64,000 nucleotides of DNA from Yarrowia lipolytica (taxonomy: Eukaryota > Ascomycota > Dipodascomycetes > Dipodascales): NCBI RefSeq assembly GCF_001761485.1, contig NC_090772.1:2106501-2170500 (forward strand), given 5' to 3'. The notes beneath the pieces were generated by a model. The model saw nothing but the letters and a program-made list of their open reading frames with translations. It was not told the origin of the DNA and searched no databases. Each line of letters begins with the position of its first letter. Position 1 is the first letter of the stretch. The translations under genes and the position numbers were made by a program. Below, in pieces: positions 56,110 to 64,000 of this stretch.

Positions 56110-56721
56110 ATGTCCGTAACTCTTCATACGGATGCCGGTGATATCAAGGTCGAAGTATTTTGCGAGGCTGTACCGAAGGCTGCAAAAGTGAGTGGCACTG
56201 TGACAGTGTGGTCGTGCAATTATTAACACAGAATTTCCTGGCCCTGTGCGCGTCGGGCACATATGATGAAACAAAGATACACAGGAACATCAAGAGTGAG
56301 TAAAACCACACCATACAGCCTGAAGCGACGTTCTATTATGTTAGGTGCCATTAAACCTCTGAGAGAGTGACTAACGCAAGCATTCATGGTACAGATGGGT
56401 GATCCCACAGGTACAGGCAAAGGCGGGGAGTCGATTTGGGGCGGCAAATTTGAAGACGAAATCAAGCCGACGCTGCGACACAACTCCAGAGGCATACTCT
56501 CCATGGTCAACTCCGGCCCCAACACAAATGGAAGCCAGTTCTTTATAACTTACGACAAGCACTTGAGTCTGGATGGCAATTACACTGTGTTTGGGAAAAT
56601 GATCGATGGTGAGGACGCTCTAGTGAAACTCGAAGGAGTTGAGGTAGACAAAAAGAATCGACCAGTCGCCCCTGTATTCATCAGGAGTGTGAGCATTCAC
56701 GCGAACCCATTTGCACAATAG
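56110..56721 (+). CDS. PPIL3-type cyclophilin (peptidyl-prolyl isomerase), three exons
   Basis: Exons 56110-56187, 56232-56295 and 56381-56721 encode 160 residues. Introns of 44 and 85 nt begin GTGAGT and end TTAACACAG and CTAACGCAAG. The product MSVTLHTDAGDIKVEVFCE..NFLALCAS..IHRNIKTFMVQMGDPTGTGKGG..SIHANPFAQ follows human PPIL3 (161 residues) almost end to end, including the identical C-terminal HANPFAQ. The catalytic Arg (HRNIK), Phe and Gln (FMVQMGD) and NGSQFFITY are all present. PPIL3 is a spliceosome-associated cyclophilin; S. cerevisiae has no clear orthologue. Where human PPIL3 has Gly after HRNIK, splicing here predicts Thr. It converges on MRPL39 with 152 bp between. Confidence 0.9.
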
Positions 56722-56873
56722 CACATGGAATGGAGAGCAAACACCGTACAGCCACACATCCCTAACCTATCACGCAGAGGGCATGGTCACCAAACTACGA
56801 CCCAGTCACAGTACAACGAAATACAAGCATCCTACCTCTTCACATCTATAATTAACTATGTACAAATCATGGC

Positions 56874-57317
56874 TTAGTCATCGGACTTCTTAGGCTCCTT
56901 GCCTCGAGGCTCAACGGCTCCTCGTCGGGTCTTCGTCTCCTCGAAAAGAACCATTCGTTTAACTGAGTTAGTAAACTGGCGTGGTCAGCTCTCTGGGACC
57001 ACGATCTCATGGAGACGATCACGAGAAATCGAGCGTCCAGTGCCACACCCACTAGCCGATGCTGCATCGCGACACCACTGCGATCACCTCATCCACTGCA
57101 ACGGGTCTCAGCCCTCGACAGCCTCATCTTTCCAGTAACTCACCTATAGGGTCATACTTCACTTGAGTGATGGGACGAGCCACACGAGGTCGGAAAACGG
57201 TTCGCATGACACCGGTTTTCGCCGAAGAAAAGAGTTTGATGACAGTGTTCTTGCTTCGTACTGTGTTAGTAAAGCAGGGGGAGGTTTCTGTGGGCGCCAA
57301 CAATACCTACCAGCCAT
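56874..57317 (-). CDS. MRPL39: Mitochondrial ribosomal protein bL33m, three exons
   Basis: Read by splicing on the minus strand: exon 1 57317-57311 (7 nt), exon 2 57260-57144, exon 3 56962-56874; introns 50 and 181 nt. Donors are GTAGGT and GTGAGT, and acceptors CTAACACAG and CTAACTCAG, all in phase. The 70-residue product begins MAVRSKNTVIKLFSSAKTG and includes TQVKYDPIVKRMVLFEE. Yeast Mrpl39 has VKSKNSVIKLLSTAASG and TQVRYDPVVKRHVLFKE at the same places. It is a small zinc-ribbon-derived protein of the large mitochondrial subunit, and like the yeast one it lacks the four Cys. The tail is longer and charged (..RRGAVEPRGKEPKKSDD). It shares a 139-bp divergent promoter with TIP20. Confidence 0.9.
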
Positions 57318-57456
57318 GTTGTGTTCTCTTCTGATCTGATGTCAAATTCAAGTGGTGGTTCAAGATGCGTGTGATAATTTTAAGCGGGATTAAGGTTACA
57401 TACCAGATTGGCCTGTTTGTCATCACGGACACAACTCAAAACCACCAACACAGAAC
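57318..57456. promoter_or_regulatory. Bidirectional promoter MRPL39/TIP20
   Basis: Only 139 bp separate the two start codons, so both promoters must lie here. No TATA is obvious. Confidence 0.6.
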
Positions 57457-59586
57457 ATGAGCGGTCATATTGGGAAGATATCTGGGAAGTTGTTTCTTGA
57501 TGGGCAATTTGCTACGTTGGCCGATCTAGAGTCTTTGGACCAGCTTGAATCCGAGCTTCTGGAGAAGGAGGAGCGGTTGAACATTGACATCACTGAAGCA
57601 CACAATGAAGCCTCCAGTTTGCTTGTACAACATGCACAGGCAGTCCACGACTCGGTTGAAGAGGGTGACAAGAAATCAATCATTGCGGCACTGGAAGACC
57701 TCAGCAAGCATGAGCTGGTCGACACCAACAAGGATGTACAGACTGCAATCAAGAAAGCCGAGAACCTGGCATCCTCTGAACACCACATCGGCAACCTCCT
57801 GTCTTTGCAACAAAACTACAACACTTCAACGGAAACCGATTCAAGTGCCAGGATCAAAAGCGCAATTCAAGAATATCTGGAATTGAACCGCAGAGATGTT
57901 CCTACTGCGGTGGAAGCTTTACATAAGCAATGGAGGAAAAAGCTTCAGAGGTCCGCGCACACTGAGCTTCAAAGACTTTCGCAGGAGGCAGAAGAGGAGC
58001 TGGTGAACTGCCAGTACCCTTCAAAGGAGTTTCAGCCATCAGAACGGCTGCTATCGACTCTAGAAGAAATGATATTCCTTGACAGCTCTCTTAGAACCCA
58101 GTCGACAGCTGACCCCCAAGGGGTGCCGCTGCAGGCTTTCTTGGTTTTGACTGCGCCTTATGATATCAGATTACGGTTCCATTTCGAAGGAAACAAAGAT
58201 ACGAACCAACCTGACAAGCCTGAATGGTTTTATTCTTACTTTCTAGACATTGTTGAGGAGCAGGAAAACTTCTTGCAGGAACACATGCAACCTCTGTTGG
58301 GTGACAGCGACAAAGTAGCTCTCAATGAGTTCATCTGTGCATTGATTCCATCGGCAATCCGCAAAGCCTCGGTGTTGTTCGATGCTCTCCGTGATACATC
58401 TACAGAGCTATCCCATCTCCTCTACGAAACAGTAGTGTTTGAGACCGCTCTTAAAGAGCGTTATTTCTACAGCCCCAACAGAGGAAACTGGGTGGGAATT
58501 TCAGGGTCTATTCTCACGCCTTCGAGGTTTGATATTTGGCTCAATGTTGAACGAAATTTTGCGGTTTCGCGGTTTCACGCTATTATTCAGCTTCCCGACG
58601 CTTGGGAAATTGACTTTGATGGCGTGGAAAGAGGTGCGACCAAACCAACGAAGAGTGCGCTAATGGTCAAAGATCTGCTGGAGGGTGTCACTGACCACTA
58701 CAGAAGTCTGGCTAGTGTCACATACAGACTCAAGTTCTTGATAGGTATTCAGACGACAATTTTGGATCTTTATCACGAGCAACTGCATGAACAAAATCTG
58801 CTTCTGGAATCGAACATATCTCTATTGTCGAGGGCTCTTGTGGGAGCCGCTGATAAACAGAAAACGGGGGGATCAGAGGGTATCTGGAGGGTGTGCAGAA
58901 TTTTTGGAAGTGCGAAGTTCATGATAGAGACCCTCCAAGTTTGGGGTGAGGACGTCTTTTTTCTGGAACTTTGGCGCGATATAACCTCTCTCAACAACTC
59001 CTCGCGAAAAGAAGGTGGTATCGACAATGATGCCATGCAGACCTCCGCTACGCTACCCACGGATGAAAGCGACGAGGGAACCCTGTTCGATGACACCATC
59101 AAAGGATATACGTCTTTACAGGACCGTGTGTACCAGACTGCAAAGGCATTTTTGGAGAAGCGAATGCAGGATGGAATGAAGGAATACTTCAAGCTGAACG
59201 ACTGGTCCAAGAACGTTGATTATCCTGACCCCGAAAATGTGCCGCCCAGCTCCCAGCTGTCTCTTCCTATTCAGACGATGGACAAATATCTTGGAATTAT
59301 GAGGAAGTGTCTATCTGCAGAAGACATGTATCAGATCCTCAAGGACTTCTCAAAGGTTTTGTCTGAGTATTTCTCTCGACAAGTTATCATGGTGAATACA
59401 TTTTCTGCAGCTGGTGGCCAACAACTCATAAGTGATGTCCGAGAAATGTGGACTCGCCTGGGGTTGCCGCAAGACCAGGAGTATCATAGAATCTATGAGA
59501 GTGCTGGACTGCTTTCTAGTAGGGATTTCAAGCCATCACACCTTGATGGTGCCACAGTGAAATCAGTCGTCAGGCGAAGGGCATGA
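57457..59586 (+). CDS. TIP20: TIP20/RINT1-family subunit of the Dsl1 ER tethering complex
   Basis: A 709-residue protein (yeast Tip20 has 701). The N-terminal 60 residues form an acidic coiled coil (..LDQLESELLEKEERLNIDI..), which in the family binds the partner Dsl1. The rest is helical, with the RINT1/TIP20 signature region in the middle: FHFEGNKDTNQPDKPEWFYSY, where a His-Phe pair precedes the conserved RPEWxF-like block, then DFLLDIVEEQE-like helices, WGISGSILTPSRFDIWLNVER and the terminal helical bundle. The Dsl1 complex (Dsl1, Tip20, Sec39) captures COPI vesicles returning from the Golgi and works with ER SNAREs. Cytosolic face of the ER is inferred. It is in divergent orientation to MRPL39 and converges on ERS1. 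Confidence 0.8.
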   Translation: MSGHIGKISGKLFLDGQFATLADLESLDQLESELLEKEERLNIDITEAHNEASSLLVQHAQAVHDSVEEGDKKSIIAALEDLSKHELVDTNKDVQTAIKKAENLASSEHHIGNLLSLQQNYNTSTETDSSARIKSAIQEYLELNRRDVPTAVEALHKQWRKKLQRSAHTELQRLSQEAEEELVNCQYPSKEFQPSERLLSTLEEMIFLDSSLRTQSTADPQGVPLQAFLVLTAPYDIRLRFHFEGNKDTNQPDKPEWFYSYFLDIVEEQENFLQEHMQPLLGDSDKVALNEFICALIPSAIRKASVLFDALRDTSTELSHLLYETVVFETALKERYFYSPNRGNWVGISGSILTPSRFDIWLNVERNFAVSRFHAIIQLPDAWEIDFDGVERGATKPTKSALMVKDLLEGVTDHYRSLASVTYRLKFLIGIQTTILDLYHEQLHEQNLLLESNISLLSRALVGAADKQKTGGSEGIWRVCRIFGSAKFMIETLQVWGEDVFFLELWRDITSLNNSSRKEGGIDNDAMQTSATLPTDESDEGTLFDDTIKGYTSLQDRVYQTAKAFLEKRMQDGMKEYFKLNDWSKNVDYPDPENVPPSSQLSLPIQTMDKYLGIMRKCLSAEDMYQILKDFSKVLSEYFSRQVIMVNTFSAAGGQQLISDVREMWTRLGLPQDQEYHRIYESAGLLSSRDFKPSHLDGATVKSVVRRRA

Positions 59587-59710
59587 CAACATAGCTTAAT
59601 ATACACGAACACCATTTACACCACGCAAGTTCAACTTGAGAAGCGCATTGTCTTTCTAATCTATGGAGGTACCTACTCCACCTTTGGTAGCTAAGTTAGT
59701 TTCCCCCGAT

Positions 59711-60720
59711 TCAGGCCAGCATCAGTCGGCTGGGCTCTTCTTCGCTGTCTTCGCTCACAGAACCGTAGCCCAATCTCTGCGAGGATGGGCGGTGGTGATT
59801 GCTGTGCTCGCGATGATGATGATGATGATGATGATGACGATGATGCTGATTGTGGTAGTGGTGGTTTTGGCTTTCTATGCCTCCTGGACTTACTTGGAAA
59901 TTACTGTCGTTGTACCAGACGTAATGCTGTAGCATGAACATGATGTCGAAAATTAACGTGATCTGTGTTAGTTGAGAGAGCTCTGCAGGTCTCGGTAGAA
60001 ATCAATACTTACCAATGATAATAGAAGCTTTGGCACATTCTTGAAGATACCCTCATAATCGTGATTGATATAACCATCCAAGATTAGCTGTGCCAACGAT
60101 AAAATGCCTCCTCCGAAATCACACAAAATGGAAACAATTGACCATCCCTTCGTGGACTTACGTCGGAAGTTCCATAGAAGTTGCGGGAAGTATTTACTGG
60201 TGCTCATGAGAACCTTGACGGATCCTGTGACATATGTAACATCCAACCATTGTAGTCCAATGCTGGGGTCCGAATTGCCGAACAGATACACAAGAAGCGC
60301 CGTTCCGAGTGATATTCCGATACCGAAGATTAGCAATGATAGGCCCCATTTGGACAACCGCTGTAGTGGTGATCGACTAAAGCCCCAAAAGTACACTTGA
60401 CTGAGTGTCAGGAGGGTGAGGAAGCAACCGTGAATGCCAAACCACACGTCGTTGAGACGGACGAGTGGGTAATGTTTAACACCCGAAGGATCAGAATGAC
60501 GTGCAGCATATTGCTCCCGAATTGTGTGATTGTAATAGAGGAGCACTGTTGATATCGTGTAGCAAATGTACCCAAGTGTGTTGAGGTAGAGAAAATCGAG
60601 TGAGATACCTTCCACAGACTTCAATTTGATGTTCAGCAAGATCGGAGGATAGAAGGAGAAGCTCCATAGTGCAAAATACGTCCACCCAAGAACGGATGAC
60701 ACTATGACCAGAAATTGCAT
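59711..60720 (-). CDS. ERS1: Cystinosin-family lysosomal/vacuolar cystine transporter, two exons
   Basis: Exon 1 60720-60013 and exon 2 59962-59711, joined across a 50-nt intron with GTAAGT and CTAACACAG, encode 319 residues. Seven membrane segments are visible, with two PQ-loop repeats: SFYPPILLNIKLKSVEGISLDF (the first has Pro-Pro) and SKYFPQLLWNFRRKSTKGWSI (the second with intact Pro-Gln). The last membrane segment, ITLIFDIMFMLQHYVWY, comes only from exon 2 and matches the cystinosin end. After it lies a long tail with a run of eight His inside a His/Asn/Arg-rich stretch, then RLGYGSVSEDSEEEPSRLMLA, which has a tyrosine sorting motif (YGSV) and an acidic Leu-type motif. Cystinosins export cystine from lysosomes with protons. 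Yeast Ers1 (260 residues) lacks so long a tail. Confidence 0.9.
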
Positions 60721-60795
60721 CACGTTGTGTGCCTTTCAGTCGCTGTTGCCTGTGGGTGCGGGATAGTGTTTCTAATTGTGGATTTGTGGATTAGA

Positions 60796-61390
60796 CTATG
60801 TGTACTGTACTCGTACTTACTGTACATCATGAACGTACCGTTTACTATCTTACTGTAGTACAAGTAGTTACTGTATGTACAGTACATACAGGTACAATAG
60901 CTACTTACTTGTACTCGTACCGGTACTTCTAATTATATTCTATATTGTGTAATATGATAACAGCTCACACATCAGTTGAAAGGGACACCTTCCGACAACG
61001 AGATTCTCAGATTCTATTAGTGAAAACTCAGAATGGGGTCCTCCCCCAACCCCTACATGCCTACAAGTATTTCCAGACAAGTACAGTATGTACAGTACAG
61101 TACAGTACATACATACAGTATTGCATGCCTGGGATCATAAATCAGTAGAACATGCTACAAGTACAGAGTACATACTGTACAGTACAGTACTGTACCGGTA
61201 TTGTACTGGTATTCGCCGTCTGTACAGGTGTACTCATAGGCCACGCATGCATCATGTATCGTAGACAGGTTATGATAATACTTTTCGGGAGACCCATAGC
61301 ACCTGACAATATGGTCTTGAATCTGCATTCGTATGTACAGCACAGTAAGAGTACTGTACGGACAGTAGCTACTTGTACCAGTAATTACTT
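60796..61390. repeat. Dense GTAC-word cluster in the ERS1/PEX1 divergent region
   Basis: Runs of TACAGTAC, GTACTTGTAC, GTACTGTAC and TACATACAG recur, for example at 60796-60930, 61078-61122 and 61160-61205. The words are palindromic or nearly so. The whole 1-kb divergent region (60721-61757) is otherwise non-coding. Confidence 0.8.
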
Positions 61391-61757
61391 GTAGCTTACC
61401 GATACATGATCATGAGTAATTGCCAACGCAAAATAGATGACCCCAAGTATTCCCGAAAGTTTAACTCCACTGTCCATTGTGAAAGCGTCGTCCCGGTCTT
61501 TTCCATATTGCCCCATGATCTTCAATGGAATGTTACGCTATAGGAAGGCGCTCTGAATTACGCGTATCTGGTAAGAAACAATCTCATTGAGATTGTACTT
61601 GTTATCACTTCATCAGAATATCCACCCTCTATAGTCGGTAATTTACCTCGGCATTTCTTTCTGAAAATTAAGGTTCTTTTCACGTTTCCCCCACATCTGT
61701 CCCAAGTGGGGTGCCACTTCTCATCACAAGCCTAGCATCTCGCGCACCTCCAGAACC

Positions 61758-64000
61758 ATGGCACATTCAGCTCTAGTAGGGTACGCGCCTTTAAGGTCGG
61801 GGCTTGTTAACATTCCGACATCGCTTTCCTCGCTAATTTTCAACAGTGGAGTGGTGAGTATCAACTATGAAGGACAGATCATGAGACCGTTGGGCCAGAG
61901 CCAGAGCGATCCTAGATCCTATGGTCTCTTTTGGCAAGACCATTTAGTGGTGATCAGAAGAGTTGCTGTTACGACCTGAGATATCCCATAATTGTTGGGT
62001 GACTACCTATCACATTAGTGATACACTCTTGAGGAAGCCCTCAGCGGATGGTCCTGTACACGAGTCGCTGATCTGAGAACCAAAATGGTCTCCAACGAAT
62101 GAACGCCTCGTGGAAAAACTAACGCAGTCAATTCAAGATGTCATTTTATCACTGTCATGGCAGTCTAAACCGTCGGTATCCGGAACCAGAACCACACAGA
62201 CTGCCTATGTCGGATGGACTGGTATGACATCCAAGTCTGATTATTCTGGAAAAGACAAGATTGAACTCGACCCGGTTTTTGCCAAATCCATCGATCTACT
62301 GCCCAATACTCAGGTGGTCATTGACATTCAGCTGAATCCCAAGATCGCACACACCATTCACTTGGAACCTGTCACCGTGGCTGACTGGGAAATTGTCGAA
62401 CTACATGCTGCATACCTTGAGTCTCGGATGATTAATCAGGTTCGAGCTGTATCCCCCAACCAGCCAGTCACGGTATACCCGTCCTCCACCACGTCTGCTA
62501 CGCTGAAGGTTATTCGAATCGAGCCAGATTTAGGAGCAGCAGGATTCGCCAAGCTATCGCCAGACTCTGAAGTTGTGGTAGCTCCCAAGCAGCGAAAGAA
62601 GGAGGAGAAACAAGTGAAGAAACGGTCCGGAAGTGCGAGATCTACTGGATCTCAGAAGAGAAAAGGTGGCCGAGGCCCCCACGCTCTGAGGCGAGCTATT
62701 AGTGAAGACTTCGATGGCCATCTACGTTTGGAGGTGTCCCTGGATGTCTCCCAGCTGCCCCCTGAGTTTCACCAGCTGAAAAATGTTTCCATCAAGGTCA
62801 TTACACCGCCCAATTTAGCGTCCCCTCAGCAAGCAGCCTCTATCGCAGTAGAGGAAAAGTCAGAGGAGAGTTTGTCTCAAAACAAGCCACCCTCTTCTGA
62901 GCCTAAGGTTGAGGTTCCTCCGGATATCATCAATCCTGCTTCCGAGATCGTTGCGACTCTCGTTAACGATACTACTTCTCCCACTGGTCATGCTAAGCTA
63001 AGTTATGCACTTGCCGACGCACTGGGGATCCCTAGCTCTGTGGGCCACGTAATTAGATTTGAATCTGCATCTAAGCCTCTTTCTCAAAAGCCTGGAGCGC
63101 TGGTGATTCATCGTTTCATCACTAAGACAGTGGGGGCTGCAGAGCAAAAATCACTCCGATTGAAGGGAGAGAAGAACGCCGACGATGGTGTTTCAGCCGA
63201 CGACCAGTTCTCTTTGCTGGAAGAGCTCAAAAAGCTGCAGATGCTTGAAGGGCCTATTACGAATTTTCAGCGCCTACCTCCTATTCCCGAGCTGCTTCCT
63301 TTGGGTGGTGTCATCGGTTTGCAAAACTCAGAGGGCTGGATCCAAGGAGGCTACCTCGGCGAGGAGCCCATACCGTTTGTTTCTGGTTCTGAAATTCTAA
63401 GATCAGAATCGTCCCTGTCCCCTTCAAATATCGAATCTGAGGACAAGCGTGTTGTTGGCTTGGACAATATGCTGAACAAAATTAACGAGGTTCTGTCTCG
63501 TGACTCTATTGGGTGCCTGGTTTACGGATCCAGGGGCTCTGGTAAAAGTGCTGTTCTGAACCACATCAAGAAGGAATGTAAAGTGTCACACACTCACACG
63601 GTCTCCATTGCCTGCGGTCTCATTGCCCAAGACAGGGTCCAGGCTGTGAGAGAGATTCTCACCAAGGCATTTCTTGAGGCATCCTGGTTTTCCCCCTCAG
63701 TCTTGTTCTTGGATGATATTGATGCATTGATGCCTGCCGAAGTCGAACACGCTGATTCTTCGCGAACAAGACAGTTGACGCAGCTATTTTTGGAGTTGGC
63801 ATTGCCCATCATGAAGTCTCGCCATGTTTCCGTTGTGGCTTCTGCACAGGCCAAAGAGTCCCTTCATATGAATCTTGTGACTGGCCATGTGTTTGAAGAG
63901 CTTTTCCATCTCAAATCTCCCGATAAGGAGGCTCGTCTGGCCATCTTGTCAGAGGCGGTTAAGCTGATGGACCAGAATGTTTCCTTTTCACAGAATGATG
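61758..64000 (+). CDS. PEX1: Peroxin PEX1, AAA-ATPase of peroxisome import, 5' part (window ends inside)
   Basis: Exon 1 61758-61853 (MAHSALVGYAPLRS..) ends at GTGAGT. A 274-nt intron ends CTAACGCAG at 62127, and exon 2 stays open to the window end (656 residues seen of about 1,000 expected). Residues 1-180 form the Pex1 N-domain (..VILSLSW.., YVGWTGMTS, IELDPVFAKSIDLLPNTQV, HLEPVTVADWEIVELHAAYLE). A charged linker and a second conserved block follow. The first AAA domain starts near residue 475 with Walker A GSRGSGKS (499-506) and Walker B LFLDDID, which has Asp-Asp in place of Asp-Glu, as usual for the weak D1 site of Pex1. Pex1 with Pex6 extracts the ubiquitinated receptor Pex5 from the peroxisome membrane. 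The catalytic D2 lies beyond the window. Confidence 0.93.

Overview
The window reads as nuclear DNA of an ascomycete yeast, almost certainly Yarrowia lipolytica or a close relative. Coding sequence is moderately GC-balanced and gene density is low (16 confident genes in 64 kb). Spliced genes use GTGAGT-type donors and a CTAAC branch point fused to the 3' splice site (CTAAC..CAG), as is typical of Yarrowia. Intergenic DNA is full of short GTAC words. The gene set (PEX1, a very Cys-rich metallothionein, NST1, DSS1, TIP20, ERS1, a PPIL3-type cyclophilin) fits. All identifications are by eye from motifs and remembered relatives; nothing was searched.

Layout. 1-10.7 kb is gene-poor: a coding-like relic at the left edge, one small secreted-protein gene (1304-1849, minus), two 28-base poly(A) tracts, a hairpin, and at 9303-9320 an exact copy of 18 bases of an Illumina paired-end adapter, which marks an assembly or contamination artefact. 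10.7-20.4 kb holds a SAM methyltransferase, a broken minus-strand relic, and the divergent pair DSS1 (mitochondrial exoribonuclease) and NST1. 20.4-33.7 kb is sparse, with a GDS1-type winged-helix protein and a G1 cyclin with a probable 5'-UTR intron. 33.7-35.8 kb is a spliced gene that I identify as an NMD4-like PIN-domain factor of nonsense-mediated decay. 38.3-44.8 kb carries a Zn2Cys6 transcription factor, cytosolic tyrosyl-tRNA synthetase (TYS1), a hotdog thioesterase and a 59-residue metallothionein. 47-53.8 kb carries APD1, a secreted protein with a dibasic processing site, and a mitochondrial YchF-type GTPase (YLF2). A 196-bp inverted repeat lies between APD1 and the secreted protein. 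53.9-55.7 kb is an AT-rich island. The right end is compact: spliced PPIL3-type cyclophilin, spliced mitochondrial ribosomal protein bL33m (MRPL39, first coding exon only 7 nt), TIP20, spliced ERS1 (cystinosin), and the 5' two thirds of spliced PEX1 running off the window.

There is no operon logic. Genes are single units, with several compact divergent pairs (MRPL39/TIP20 139 bp apart; DSS1/NST1; ERS1/PEX1) and convergent pairs (PPIL3/MRPL39; TIP20/ERS1). Several products are mitochondrial (DSS1, YLF2, MRPL39, probably the thioesterase), and TIP20 and ERS1 belong to ER/endolysosomal membrane traffic. I found no phage-like, CRISPR or operon-type system. The strongest unusual items are the spliced NMD4-like gene with a long linker, the His-rich extra exon of ERS1, the 196-bp inverted repeat, the AT-rich island and the embedded adapter.
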